Position numbers and translations under genes: made by a program
Assembly: GCA_965203735.1 (NCBI GenBank)
Contig: OZ241909.1
Coordinates: 2,418,001 to 2,482,000, forward strand
Reading direction: 5' to 3'
Source: Bin55 sp965203735
Lineage (GTDB): Bacteria > Pseudomonadota > Gammaproteobacteria > Pseudomonadales > Azotimanducaceae
Length of the DNA: 64,000 bases
Notes under the pieces: model-generated
Databases searched by the model: none
What the model was told of the DNA's origin: nothing
Seen by the model: only the letters and a program-made list of their open reading frames with translations
Shown here: positions 46,599 to 57,100 of the stretch, one piece after another
Layout: each line of letters begins with the position of its first letter
Numbering within the stretch: position 1 is the first letter of the stretch

Positions 46599-49586
46599 AT
46601 GTCAGCGCGTCAAGTAGAAACTACATTCAACCAAGCCTTGGGCGATGCCCTAAGAAGAGTACGTCCGAGGTGGCGCGACTCAGTGTCTGTGGTCCAAGTT
46701 GAAATGACGAACGTACTCGTAGAGAATCGAGCCTATCGTCCAGACATTCTGGTTTGCGATCTTGATCACCAACCGGTTGCGATCGAAACTTCGTTCGACG
46801 GACCTGATGCCGACCTGGATGCTCGGAGGCGTCTGGGTGCAACCACGACTGATAAAGGACTTCGGATTCTAACTTCGATCTCGGTGTTCGTGGATCCAAA
46901 ATTTCGGGAGATGGCTAGCCTACAAGAGATCACAGTTTCATTGTTGCAAGGTGCTTCGGTGTCCTATGCGCTTCATCAGCTCAAGTCCGAAGGGGACATG
47001 GAAACATTGAGCAGGTGGCCCAATGCTGGGTTCATCCTCGGATCCGTTCAAGATCTTGGCAATCTGGTAACGGCGGAAGCACTACCGAAAGAGTCAGTAG
47101 AGAAGATTGCACAAGAGGTTGCTTTGAAGTTGCGTCAAGCCGCGAGTCGTGTTGAGGGTCGGCTGAGCAAGGAGAACTTTGACGACTTGACATCCATGGT
47201 GCATCAGCAAACCCACTTGAACGCATTGCACACGACGATGGTTTTGTGGTTGAACGCGATCCTTGTCCACATGCGTTTGCCGCCGAAGAAGGTCAAAGAG
47301 TACGGAGGGTTCGAGCTGCTCGACTCGATGCATCCGTTGCCGACAAAGATTCTTGAAGCGTGGCAGCGAATCTTGGCTGAGAACTGGCGTTCTGTTTTTG
47401 AACCTGCCGTAAACGTACTTACCGAATTCTTGGGCCGTGACCGAAAAGCGACCTCCGAGGCACTTTCATTGTTAATAGAGGCGGCTGAACTGATCGAGAC
47501 GTCTCGCGTTGGTGCGCACTTGAACGTCGGGGCCGAGCTTTTTCCCGAACTTGCGGATGATCGAAAGGAATCCGCCGCGTTCTACACACAGCCGGCTACG
47601 GCTGAGTTTCTCGCCAACCTGACCATTCGAGATGGGGATCTGACGGCTAAGGAATGGAAACGATCGGATCTGTTCGGTGGCCGTCAAATCGCGGACTTGG
47701 CTTGTGGGACAGGCACATTACTGAGAGCCGCCTATCGTCGTGTCATGAACTTGCACGAACGTCACGGAGCAACTCTTCAGTCTCTCACCAATCTTCACCG
47801 AGGAGCGATGGAACGTGGACTGATCGGAGCGGACATCAGTCCAATCGCGGCGCATCTCACTGCGTCTTCGTTGGCGATAATGAATTTGGAACAGACTTAC
47901 ACCGAGACGCAGATAGGATGGCTTGAAGTAGGTGGAAGTTCGGGTATGACCGGGTCGCTGGAGTACTTGAAGAGCAATCAAGTGCGTGACCTATTCGAGA
48001 GCCTCGGCGGCATGTCTTCAGGTACGTTTGAAGCGTCGAACGGATCTACGGTCGTCGTTTCGGATCGCAACATCGATTGGATTCTCATGAATCCACCCTA
48101 CTCTCGTACTCGAGGTGGACAGAGTGCTTTTGACGTAGCCGGATTGTCTGAGGAGAGCCGCAAGAACTGCCAGCGTAGATGGCAGACCCTGGTGAGGAAT
48201 ATGCCAGTGGACAGAAGAGCGGGAATGGCAGCGACGTTTCTCGCTCTGGCGGCGAAAAAAATCCGACACGGAGGCAGAGTTGGTTTCGTTCTGCCGCTTA
48301 CAGCGGCTTTTGCACCGACATGGAGCGCGACTCGTGCCATGATCTTGCGGGAATTTCACGACGTGCTTGTCGTGGCCGTCCAAGGAGGAAAAGCTCTCGG
48401 CCGGCATGCTCTTTCTGCTGATACAGGCATGGAAGAGATGCTCTTGATCGCAACAAAGAACGAAGGCATCCAAGGCAATGCGAACGTAGAGAAGACTAAC
48501 TCTCGAATTCAATGTGTGACTCTACACAAGCCTCTCACTCGCGAAGGAGAGTCGGGAGAAATCGCACGATCTGTACTGGAAGCTTCAAGAAAAGTGAAGG
48601 GTTCGGGGAAGTGGTACCCAGTCACAGTTGGCGACGACGAGATCGGTTCAGTATCGTGTATGCCACTTGCACACCCCGAATCTCAATGGAGTTGGGTTGG
48701 TGTTAGACATCCAGGCCTAGCCATTGCGTCTGAGGATCTTCTTCGGGGCAAGCTGACTTGGAACCACGAGTCACTAGTCATCGGACTCCCTATGACTGAG
48801 GTTGATACTCTGTTTGATGTCGGTCCAACTCACGATCTTATCGGGCATTTGGTTGGAAACGACCCAAGAGGAGCGTTTGAATTCCACGAAATCGTCGGCC
48901 TCGACGATGCATTGGGGGCGGATTGCAGCCTGTGGAATGCTGATTCCCCGAAACAGCGACAACTGGTTGTGCAGCCTACCTACAAGGGCGTGGATGTACC
49001 AACCGGGGACAGAACTCAGCTTCAAGACGCAATACGTCAATCAAAGAGCAAGCTCTTCTATGCACGCAACATGCGATGGACGTCGCAAGCCTTAGTTTCA
49101 GCAACGACTCGACTTCCTGTGCTAGGAGGTCGTGCGTGGACATCGCTTCAGCCATCGAGCGTTGAAGTCGCATGCGCATTTGTGCTATGGGCCAACTCGA
49201 TATTCGGCTTAGTCACTCACTGGACCCAAGGTCAGCGAACACAGGTAGGTAGGTCGACAACACAAGTAGACGCTATCAAATCAATTCCGTGCCCAGACCT
49301 ATCACAATTGGATTCTCTATCTCTGGAGCGCGCTGAGAGAGAATACTCGGCACTTTGCGAAGACCCTCTCCTTCCAGCCTGTCAGGCACACTGTGACTCA
49401 ACGAGAGTGAAGATCGACAATGCTATCGCAGGAATATTGGGATTGCCAAAGTCGGCAAGTGAAATTGCTCGAGCGTGGCGATGGCTCTGGTGCAATGAAC
49501 CTTCGGTTCATGGCAACAACAGTAAGGCGTTGGAATTAATCCAACGCAGCAGAGAGGGGATAGTCGAGAAACGCCAGAATTCCTAA
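46599..49586 (+). CDS. Large DNA methyltransferase (N6-adenine type) of an orphan or type IIG-like restriction-modification system
   Basis: The 995-residue protein has SAM-binding motif I, D366-L-A-C-G-T-G-T, after the typical pre-motif AAFYTQPATAEFLANL, and catalytic motif IV N498-P-P-Y501. The N-terminus has a nuclease-like pattern, RPDILVCDL (P48-D49) followed by VAIETS (E63), but the usual lysine of PD-(D/E)xK is missing. The C-terminal part is long and could recognise the DNA target. No separate restriction, specificity or helicase gene adjoins it, so it is either a fused type IIG-like enzyme or a solitary methylase. Confidence 0.88.
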   Translation: MSARQVETTFNQALGDALRRVRPRWRDSVSVVQVEMTNVLVENRAYRPDILVCDLDHQPVAIETSFDGPDADLDARRRLGATTTDKGLRILTSISVFVDPKFREMASLQEITVSLLQGASVSYALHQLKSEGDMETLSRWPNAGFILGSVQDLGNLVTAEALPKESVEKIAQEVALKLRQAASRVEGRLSKENFDDLTSMVHQQTHLNALHTTMVLWLNAILVHMRLPPKKVKEYGGFELLDSMHPLPTKILEAWQRILAENWRSVFEPAVNVLTEFLGRDRKATSEALSLLIEAAELIETSRVGAHLNVGAELFPELADDRKESAAFYTQPATAEFLANLTIRDGDLTAKEWKRSDLFGGRQIADLACGTGTLLRAAYRRVMNLHERHGATLQSLTNLHRGAMERGLIGADISPIAAHLTASSLAIMNLEQTYTETQIGWLEVGGSSGMTGSLEYLKSNQVRDLFESLGGMSSGTFEASNGSTVVVSDRNIDWILMNPPYSRTRGGQSAFDVAGLSEESRKNCQRRWQTLVRNMPVDRRAGMAATFLALAAKKIRHGGRVGFVLPLTAAFAPTWSATRAMILREFHDVLVVAVQGGKALGRHALSADTGMEEMLLIATKNEGIQGNANVEKTNSRIQCVTLHKPLTREGESGEIARSVLEASRKVKGSGKWYPVTVGDDEIGSVSCMPLAHPESQWSWVGVRHPGLAIASEDLLRGKLTWNHESLVIGLPMTEVDTLFDVGPTHDLIGHLVGNDPRGAFEFHEIVGLDDALGADCSLWNADSPKQRQLVVQPTYKGVDVPTGDRTQLQDAIRQSKSKLFYARNMRWTSQALVSATTRLPVLGGRAWTSLQPSSVEVACAFVLWANSIFGLVTHWTQGQRTQVGRSTTQVDAIKSIPCPDLSQLDSLSLERAEREYSALCEDPLLPACQAHCDSTRVKIDNAIAGILGLPKSASEIARAWRWLWCNEPSVHGNNSKALELIQRSREGIVEKRQNS

Positions 49587-50052
49587 CGATATTGCCGTGA
49601 GTCGACCTTTGTTCGTGAATCCCAAGTTTCGGGAACTGCCTTTGAAGTCTATCTGCATCGCACCATGCATTCTCTGGCGCTTAAAGGCGGCTATGTGTCG
49701 AACCTTCGAGTCAGGTGTCGAATAGGAAGCTTGGCGTTTCTCTCATCCGATCGCACAGCTCCTACTTGCTAGTCGTCCAAATTGGAAGTCCACTTCAGAC
49801 TCTCGCTCTATCCCGCTACGATACAGTGGTGTTTCCTGGAATTGGACCCAAAATTTTTTCGAAAAGTATTCATTGACATCCAACATTCGGACATTTCGAG
49901 GCGGTCCTAGCTGCAGTTGACTTTGTCAAGCCTCCAATTTTGGGAACAGTGAACTAATCGAACAACCAACAAGGAGCGTCCAAGACTATGGTCTTCGCAC
50001 TTAGGGCACTATCATTTGCGGTCTGAAACAACTATAGCGAAGGAGCACTTCC
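49587..50052. other. Gene-free stretch between the methyltransferase and CoA-transferase genes
   Basis: About 465 bases, AT-rich in the second half with a run of six T near 49855. The last 13 bases hold the ribosome binding site of the next gene. No second restriction-modification gene or clear promoter is visible. Confidence 0.35.
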
Positions 50053-50055
50053 ATC
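50040..50055 (+). promoter_or_regulatory. Strong Shine-Dalgarno followed by an ATC start codon
   Basis: AAGGAG at 50040-50045 is seven bases from ATC 50053, in frame with the CoA transferase. The next in-frame candidate, TTG 50062, is 16 bases away. The ten bases AAGGAGCACT are identical to the site before the STAS gene at 10141. Confidence 0.55.
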
Positions 50056-51267
50056 GACTACTTGTTTGAGGATTTGCTAGTAATCGACGCAGCGACGTTT
50101 CTGGCAGGACCGGGTGCTGCAACAGTTTTTGGGGACTACGGCGCTCGAGTCGTGAAGATCGAACCACCCGGAGGAGACCGTTATCGCACTTTGAAGGGTG
50201 CGTGGCACATCGACTACAACTGGCTGCTGACTTCTCGAAACAAGGAGAGCTTGGCACTCGACATCTCGAAACCAGAAGCACGTGAGATCGTTCACGATCT
50301 CGTACGCCGTGCAGACGTGTTCATCACTAACTTCATTGGAGACCAACTGGCCAAGTTCGAGTACGAGTATGACCGTATTCGTGAGCTGAACCCAAGAATC
50401 ATCTATGCGCACGTTTCTGGCTACGGAACAAAGGGACCTCACGTATCAAAAAGAGGATTCGACTCAAGCGCATGGTGGGCTCGCAGCGGCTTGATGGACT
50501 TCGTCCGGGAACAAGGTGCTAATCCTTCCACATCGGCCCCAGGAATGGGAGACCACGCAACTGCGATCACTCTTTTTGGAGCCATAGTCTCAGCACTCTA
50601 TCGCCGTGAACGCACTGGTCAAGGAGGCTATGTATCCACCTCGCTTATGGCGAACGGCATTTGGTCGAATGGAATGTTGCTTCAGGGAATGCTGTCCGGA
50701 ACCGATGTATCAATGCGCAAACAGACTAGAGGGGTCAACAATCCGTTTGCACATGTTTATGAAACCCAAGATGGCCAATTCATCCTCTTTACAGTAATAA
50801 ACGCCGATCGCGAATGGCCACAACTTGCCAAAGCACTTAACCATCCCGAGTGGCTCGAGGATGAACGGTTTTCGGACTTGCGAACTTTGATTCAGAACCG
50901 ACACGCCCTGATCGATCTGGTTGAGGAGACGATCGGAACCATGACAATCGAGCAGGCCGTCTCAAGACTGGATGAGTTTGGAATCACTCATAGCTGGGTC
51001 ATGCCGAACGGCAAAGTTGTCGATGACGAACAGGCCATTGTCAACGAGATGATTGTCGAAACCGGGCATAAAGACAAGGAATATCAACGTACGGTCATGA
51101 ATCCTCTCCACATCACCGGCGAAGAAAAGAAACAACCCCGTAAAGCACCTGATGTAGGCGCAGACGGCCGAACAGTATTGCGATCAATCCTCAACAAGAC
51201 AGACTCCGACATTGATCGATTGGTAGAGTTGGGCGCAGTGTTGGAACCTGAGAATCCGTCCTCTTGA
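50053..51267 (+). CDS. CaiB/BaiF-family CoA transferase
   Basis: The 404-residue family III CoA transferase moves CoA between carboxylic acids. Visible text: LFEDLLVIDAATFLAGPGAATVFGDYGARVVKIEPP, NKESLALDISKPEAREIV, the catalytic-Asp region KRGFDSSAWWARSGLMD and APGMGDHATAITLFG, and TGQGGYVSTSLMANG. The probable start is ATC 50053 because of AAGGAG at ideal spacing; TTG 50062 is the fallback. Its stop overlaps the start of the LLM gene. The acid substrate is unknown. Confidence 0.9.
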   Translation: MDYLFEDLLVIDAATFLAGPGAATVFGDYGARVVKIEPPGGDRYRTLKGAWHIDYNWLLTSRNKESLALDISKPEAREIVHDLVRRADVFITNFIGDQLAKFEYEYDRIRELNPRIIYAHVSGYGTKGPHVSKRGFDSSAWWARSGLMDFVREQGANPSTSAPGMGDHATAITLFGAIVSALYRRERTGQGGYVSTSLMANGIWSNGMLLQGMLSGTDVSMRKQTRGVNNPFAHVYETQDGQFILFTVINADREWPQLAKALNHPEWLEDERFSDLRTLIQNRHALIDLVEETIGTMTIEQAVSRLDEFGITHSWVMPNGKVVDDEQAIVNEMIVETGHKDKEYQRTVMNPLHITGEEKKQPRKAPDVGADGRTVLRSILNKTDSDIDRLVELGAVLEPENPSS

Positions 51268-52241
51268 AGTTTGGAGTACTCCAGTTCTTTAGCTGGCCCG
51301 GTAGACGGGGCGACTTGTCTACTGTCTACCAACGTGCTCTAGACCGTATTCGAACGATGGATTCGAACGGGTACGATGCCGTCTGGTTAGCAGAGCACCA
51401 CTTTTCCACATACAGTGTCTGTCCGTCTGTACATGTAATGGCGATGCATGCAGCCGACATCACCAAGAACTTGCGGATTGGAACCGCCGTCTCGCTGGCA
51501 CCCTTCTATCACCCGTTGCGCCTTGCAGAGGAAGTGGCATTGCTCGATAACCTGACCGGAGGAAGAATCAATTGGGGTGTGGGACGAGGATTCGATGCAA
51601 GAGAGTTTCGTGCATTTGATGTTCCGAGTGAAGAGTCAAGGAGCCGACTCCAGGAATGCGTGGAAATCGTGCTGAGATCGTGGACTGAGGACCGATTGAC
51701 TTATCAAGGCATGTATCACCAGTTCGAAGATGTAGAGGTGCTCCCAAAACCTCTGCAGAACCCTCTGCCGCACTGGATCGCGTCTTCTTCTCTGGAAGCT
51801 ATTGAGTGGTCGGCGAGTCAGGGCTACCCAATCCTTATGGACCCCCACGCATCGCACGACCAGATCATGCAGAAGTACCAGCGTTACATCTCTCTTCTTG
51901 ACCAGCACGGACATGTAAACGTACGGGAGACACCCATGGCGAGACTCATTGCGATCGGAGATACTCAAGAACAAGCTGAGCAGGTTGCCCGTTCAGGGGC
52001 ACAGTGGATGTTTGGGTCATACTTCAGTGCAGATAGGAAAAGGGCTGGCGACGATACAAGCCCCCAGTCACACTTTGAGGACTATGTTGCTAACACAATC
52101 GTTCACGGTACGGCTGAAATGGTTGCGGACAAACTGTTAGAGCTTAAGGAAACCATTCCCCTCAAATACCTCATGGCTGCTCCTCTGAGCCATAAGTCAT
52201 TCGAGCTACTCACCTACGAAGTCCTGCCGCAACTGACTTAA
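51264..52241 (+). CDS. LLM-class flavin-dependent oxidoreductase
   Basis: The 325-residue bacterial-luciferase-like TIM barrel has DAVWLAEHHFSTYSVCPSVHVMAMHAAD, RIGTAVSLAPFYHPLRLAEEVALLDNLTGGRINWGVGRG and a C-terminal GTAEMVADKL. Such enzymes use FMNH2 or reduced F420 to oxidise organic substrates. The TTG start overlaps the CoA-transferase stop (TTGA), showing coupling. Confidence 0.92.
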   Translation: MKFGVLQFFSWPGRRGDLSTVYQRALDRIRTMDSNGYDAVWLAEHHFSTYSVCPSVHVMAMHAADITKNLRIGTAVSLAPFYHPLRLAEEVALLDNLTGGRINWGVGRGFDAREFRAFDVPSEESRSRLQECVEIVLRSWTEDRLTYQGMYHQFEDVEVLPKPLQNPLPHWIASSSLEAIEWSASQGYPILMDPHASHDQIMQKYQRYISLLDQHGHVNVRETPMARLIAIGDTQEQAEQVARSGAQWMFGSYFSADRKRAGDDTSPQSHFEDYVANTIVHGTAEMVADKLLELKETIPLKYLMAAPLSHKSFELLTYEVLPQLT

Positions 52242-52315
52242 GAGCCTCAAAACCGTTCAGACTCTCTTGAACATGAGTGTTGGTGTAGCTCCCTAGAGAG
52301 AGTTCTTGGCGACCA

Positions 52316-52330
52316 CCGACTTTCAGTCGG
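52316..52330 (+). other. Hairpin in the leader before the TPP-enzyme gene
   Basis: CCGACT and AGTCGG form a six-pair stem around TTC. It lies 43 bases before a long palindrome. No T-run follows, so it is not a clear terminator. Confidence 0.35.
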
Positions 52331-52372
52331 CCTTCTGCTCTGAGTAGGGTTGGTAAACTGAGTACCGGCGGC

Positions 52373-52394
52373 AAGCAGGCAAATTTGCCTGCTT
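52373..52394. promoter_or_regulatory. Perfect 22-bp palindrome upstream of the TPP-enzyme gene
   Basis: Half-site AAGCAGGCAAA is followed at once by its exact reverse complement, with no spacer. It ends 33 bases before the GTG start at 52428. No T-run follows, so a repressor or activator dimer site is more likely than a terminator. A stem-loop in the transcript is also possible. Confidence 0.55.
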
Positions 52395-52427
52395 CTGTGT
52401 CCGTGTCAATCTATTGAGGGGATTCAT

Positions 52428-54062
52428 GTGAAAGTAGCCAATGCAATCGCACATGCGCTTAAGGTCGAGGGAGTAGATGTCCTATTTGCGTATCCAGTAA
52501 ACAACATTATTGAGGCTGCGGCTGAAGCCGACATTCGAACGATCATCGTTCGACAGGAACGCATAGGGCTGCACATGGCTGATGCTTACTCGAGGTTGTC
52601 TTCTGGCGACAAAGTTGGTGTCTTTTCAATGCAACATGGTCCAGGAGCAGAGAATGCATTTGGAGGAGTCGCTCAAGCTTACTCTGAGTCCGCGCCTATT
52701 CTCGTCCTGCCCGCTGGGTATCCGCGTCGGCTTGCGAACTACTATCCCAATTTCAATTCAACTTTAAATATGAAACATGTGACCAAGTGGTCGGAACCCA
52801 TCACGATGGGTCGAGCAGTTCCTGAGGTCATGCGCCGAGCCTTCTTTCAGCTACGAAACGGACGTCCGGGACCTGTGCTTGTCGAAGTTCCTGTAGATCT
52901 CTGGCGTGAGGATGTTCCTGAAGACTGGGAATACACAAAGTCCTACGCCACACGAAGCGGTCCAGATCCTCAAGCGGTCGATGAAGTGGCGGAATTGCTT
53001 GCCAATGCCGAACGACCCGTGATCTATGCGGGACAAGGTGTGCACTATGCAAAGGCATGGGACGAATTGAAAGCGCTTGCAGAAGACTGGCAGATACCTG
53101 TAACGACAAGTCTGGAAGGAAAAAGCAGCTTTCCGGAAACGCACGAGCTCTCGTTGGGTTCAGGAGGTCGCGCAAATCCTCGTGCAGTGAAGACTTTCTT
53201 GAACGAAGCGGACGTTATCTTTGGGATTGGGTGTAGCTTTGCGCTAACAGGATTTGGCGTACCAATGCCTCGTGGCAAGACGATCGTTCATGCGACCTTG
53301 GATCCCATGGACTTGAACAAGGATGTCGAAGCTCAGTACGCATTGATAGGTGATGCAAGACTTACCTTGAACGCACTAAGTGAGTCCATGTCTGATCGGA
53401 GTCGAGTGAAAGCTGAAGGACGTAGAGGCAAAGTTTCTGCCAGAATCGCAAAGATCAAGGCAGAGTGGCTTCGCGAATGGGATCAAAAGCGTCTGAACAA
53501 CGAGACACCAATCAACCCTTACCGGGTATTGCGAGAACTTCACAACGGAGTCGATATAGACAACACCATCATCACTCACGATGCCGGTAGTCCTCGTGAT
53601 CAACTTTCCCCATTCTGGAATTCCACCACTCCGCTTTCCTATCTCGGTTGGGGAAAGACTACACAGCTTGGTTACGGACTAGGTCTAGCCATGGGCGCGA
53701 AAGTTGCCCATCCCGAGAAGACATGCATAAACGTTTGGGGAGATGCCGCAATTGGATTCACGGGAATGGACTTCGAAACCGCAGCACGGGAGAGAATTCC
53801 AATCTTGTCCGTTTTGATGAACAACTTTTCAATGGCCATTGAGATTCCAATCATGCAGGTAGCTCAGGCGAAATACGGGTCCACGGACATTTCCGGAAAC
53901 TATGCCGACATGGCAAAGGCTTTCGGTGGTTATGGAGAGCGAGTCTCCGATCCAAACGACATCTCCTCGGCCATACAACGAGGAATCAATGCAACGAAAG
54001 ATGGACAGCCGGCATTGCTCGAATTCCTGACGGACAAGGAAATCTCTATCTCCGCTGAATGA
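52428..54062 (+). CDS. Thiamine-pyrophosphate enzyme, acetolactate-synthase-like
   Basis: The 544-residue protein has three TPP-enzyme domains. The catalytic glutamate is in IVRQERIGLHMADAYSR, the middle domain has VIYAGQGVHYAKA, and the TPP/Mg motif is GDAAIGFTGMDFETAARERIPILSVLMNN (GDA instead of GDG). The reaction could be a decarboxylation or carboligation; oxalyl-CoA decarboxylase is possible given the CoA transferase nearby, but specific motifs were not verified. GTG 52428 is preceded by GAGGGG. A palindrome upstream suggests specific regulation. Confidence 0.9.
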   Translation: MKVANAIAHALKVEGVDVLFAYPVNNIIEAAAEADIRTIIVRQERIGLHMADAYSRLSSGDKVGVFSMQHGPGAENAFGGVAQAYSESAPILVLPAGYPRRLANYYPNFNSTLNMKHVTKWSEPITMGRAVPEVMRRAFFQLRNGRPGPVLVEVPVDLWREDVPEDWEYTKSYATRSGPDPQAVDEVAELLANAERPVIYAGQGVHYAKAWDELKALAEDWQIPVTTSLEGKSSFPETHELSLGSGGRANPRAVKTFLNEADVIFGIGCSFALTGFGVPMPRGKTIVHATLDPMDLNKDVEAQYALIGDARLTLNALSESMSDRSRVKAEGRRGKVSARIAKIKAEWLREWDQKRLNNETPINPYRVLRELHNGVDIDNTIITHDAGSPRDQLSPFWNSTTPLSYLGWGKTTQLGYGLGLAMGAKVAHPEKTCINVWGDAAIGFTGMDFETAARERIPILSVLMNNFSMAIEIPIMQVAQAKYGSTDISGNYADMAKAFGGYGERVSDPNDISSAIQRGINATKDGQPALLEFLTDKEISISAE

Positions 54063-54172
54063 TGCATTTGGTCTATTTTGGGACGTAGACTGAAGTGCTT
54101 CAGGTTCGTAATTGAAGCGCCAATTGTGGTCTTCACAAGAGCTTATCTAACGACTAATGGAGTGAATTTCCA

Positions 54173-57100
54173 GTGAATCTTTCGAATCTATGGAACCTTG
54201 CAGTCGCCGAAATGCGGTCCTGCAGGCGACTTGTTCGCACATGGGTAATCATTGCTATAGGTGCATTGGTTGCCATTGGCACTTGGTTGGCCTCCGCAGG
54301 CATTCACGCGTTTACCTCCGTTCAAGGAACGGAAGTTCCCGGCGGCCTGCTTTCACCGCGCTTTATGACAGTGATCTTAGGCGGACAGATCGTAACGATC
54401 TTCTCATTGGGCATTCTGTTCTTGGCTTTCGACATCCGTTCTCGAGATATTCGAAGTCGAATGTTGGAGGTCCTAGACAACCGCCCCATCTCAAACGTTG
54501 AACTGCTTACCGGTCGACTAATGGGAATAGTGCTTCTCATTGGGATGGCTGCAACTGTAACTGTACTAACCATAGTTGGAATCGCATTGTTGCTGTTGGT
54601 TTCTGGCGTGGCCATCGGACACCCCGTCGATCCCGTCAGTCTGGCAGCGTTTCTGATTTGGGACATTGTGCCCAATCTTGCATTTGTCGGTTCCTTGACA
54701 ATTCTCCTCGCGATCCTTGTGCGATTCAGAATATTAGTGGTTCTTATTGTTCTAGTGGCTATCTTTGGTGGGAGTTTTGTCAGCCTAAACCTACCAGTTT
54801 TTCTTCAACCAGCACTCACTTCGTATGTATTCGTAAACATCACTCCCTCGGAATTAGCACCTCAACTTGTGAATTCCGAAGTCTTGTTGAATCGGATGTC
54901 ACTGATGCTTCTTACAGCCGCATTTCTAGCGCTGGCGGCATCGATCCATCCAAGAAGATCGGCGACAAAGAACCGTCAAATCACTGGTTTAGCCGGAGTG
55001 GCCATCTTAGTCGCAGGCGCACTGACGGTCACGGGGATGATCTACGCAATATTTAATGAAGTACAAAAAGCAAGCGATTGGGCAGCCGTTCACGCGAGCA
55101 GTCATGGAGATCATCCGACTGACGTTAAGAGTATTTCTGGATCGGTAGAAATCTTTCCTGGGCGTCGCATAAACCTAGACCTTGTTCTCAACCTCCAATC
55201 CACTCAAGACAGCGATACGGACACTTGGATGTTTTCGCTCAATCCTGGTTATCGAATTCACGAAGTGGCGATAGATGGAGTCAGTACACAAGACTACTCG
55301 TTTGAAGACGGACTCTTGAAGATTTCCAAACCGGAAACAAGTGGTTCTGATGTTGAACTTGCCATCGTCGCAAGAGGAGTACCCAACCCCCGATTTGCCT
55401 ATCTGGATGGTTCGCTCGACTGGCGAGATTTCACAGCACAACAGATTCAGCAACTCAACAGCCTTGGAACTGAATCCTACATTTTTCATCCGAGTTACGT
55501 GGCTCTTCTTCCAGGAGCCACTTGGTTGCCTATATCGGGTACAACATACAGAAGGGGGTTGTACGAAGTTTCAAAGTCAGACTTCTTCGAATTGGATCTT
55601 GAGGTAAGTGTCCCACCAAATTGGACCGTCGTCGGTCCTGGGCAACGAACTCCAATTAGTCATGACCGCAGAGCGAGGTTTCGATTCAATCCACAAACGC
55701 CAATATCCGAAGTAGCTCTTCTCGCATCGAAGTTTGAAAGGCGCGCGACTGAAGTGGGTGGAATAGAGTTCGAATTCTTCATCAACAAGAAGCATGGCAA
55801 GGTCTTTGAAACGCTGGGCGGGGCTGCTCCTGCGATCGAAGGTTGGCTTGATGAGCAATTATCAGGTCTCTCCGATTCCGGTGTGGAGTACCCGTTTCGT
55901 ACGTATTCGATGGTAGAAGTTCCGAGTAGCTTGCGGGTGTATGGTGGCGGCTGGCGCATGGATAGCGTTCTCGCTCCACCGAGCATCTTGATGATTCGAG
56001 AGAATGGGTTGCCAATCGCTAGATTTGACAATTCCGCGAGTGGCATCGATCCACAAGACATGACCGAAGAGGACTATTCACAACAGATTTTTGTGCTGGC
56101 ATTGAGATTTTTCGAGAGCAACCTAAAGGGCGAGAGTCCTTATCTGCACTTCTCTCGAAACTTGGTCAGCTACCAGACTCGTCCAGTGGGGCGTGGCGCT
56201 ACCGCATTAGATTTTGTCGTCAATGAGCTTGCCAACAATACTTGGACGTCGGACAAGGGCTATTTCTCTGTCTATACATACGCTGACGTTGTCCAAATAG
56301 CGGGAGCACAGGCTGCCTCTCAATTTGGGATCAATGTACGGACCGAGTTGGCGAAGCGTCATTCGGTTTGGCAAAGAACATTGAGTACAAGCCTCGCCGA
56401 CTTGAGCTTCTTTGAGGACAGCTATAAAGCGATGCATGTCTTGCATCTTAGAACCACGGCATTTGTAGGGACAGTCACGGAGTTGTACGAGAAGGAATCG
56501 ATCGGTGCGTTTCTTCGCCTGCTTGTTGAGCGCTACCGGGGTAAGACCTACACGAGAGACCAATTCATGCAGACTGCGTTGGATGCCGGTTTGGATTTCA
56601 CACACGCTGGAGGCAACTGGCTAGACAGTCGTCGATTACCCGGTTTCTTTGCCGCTAGTCCTCAATTGGAACGTCTTGCTGACACCGAGTCTGGAGATCC
56701 AGTCTACCAATCCACATTCATACTTCGAAACAATGAGCCAATACCAGGAATCGCAACGGTCTCCTACTTCAAAGCTGAAGGTGATGAATCACAAGGTCTC
56801 CACTATGAGACGATATGGGTTCCTCCAAACACCTCGCTGAGAGTTGCAACACACACGGGGGAAAAACCGAATCGGATTAGCATCAATCCCAACATCGCGA
56901 TGAATCGAAATTTCATACAGCTATCTCTTGAGACGGAAGGAGACTTGGAACCCACTGACTCGCCTGAATTGCCTCTTACGGAGAAAATCGATTGGGCATG
57001 GCCCTATGAGGACGAGATTGTCGTGGACGATCTCGATCCAGGATTTTCCATAGTGCACGACGGCGACCTGGAAATCGCACCTGAGATTCCATGGATTGCG

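Noticed and set aside
46599..49586. BREX/PglX or type I restriction system
   Set aside because: No helicase, ATPase, specificity subunit or other defence gene flanks the methyltransferase on either side.
52373..52394. Rho-independent terminator reading of the 22-bp palindrome
   Set aside because: No T-run follows on either strand, and it lies 130 bases beyond the LLM stop and only 33 bases before the next start.
50053..54062. Oxalate breakdown pathway (formyl-CoA transferase plus oxalyl-CoA decarboxylase feeding formate dehydrogenase)
   Set aside because: Tempting because the CoA transferase, TPP enzyme and formate dehydrogenase all lie in the window. An LLM gene stands between the first two, the families are broad, and no oxalate-specific residues could be confirmed by eye.
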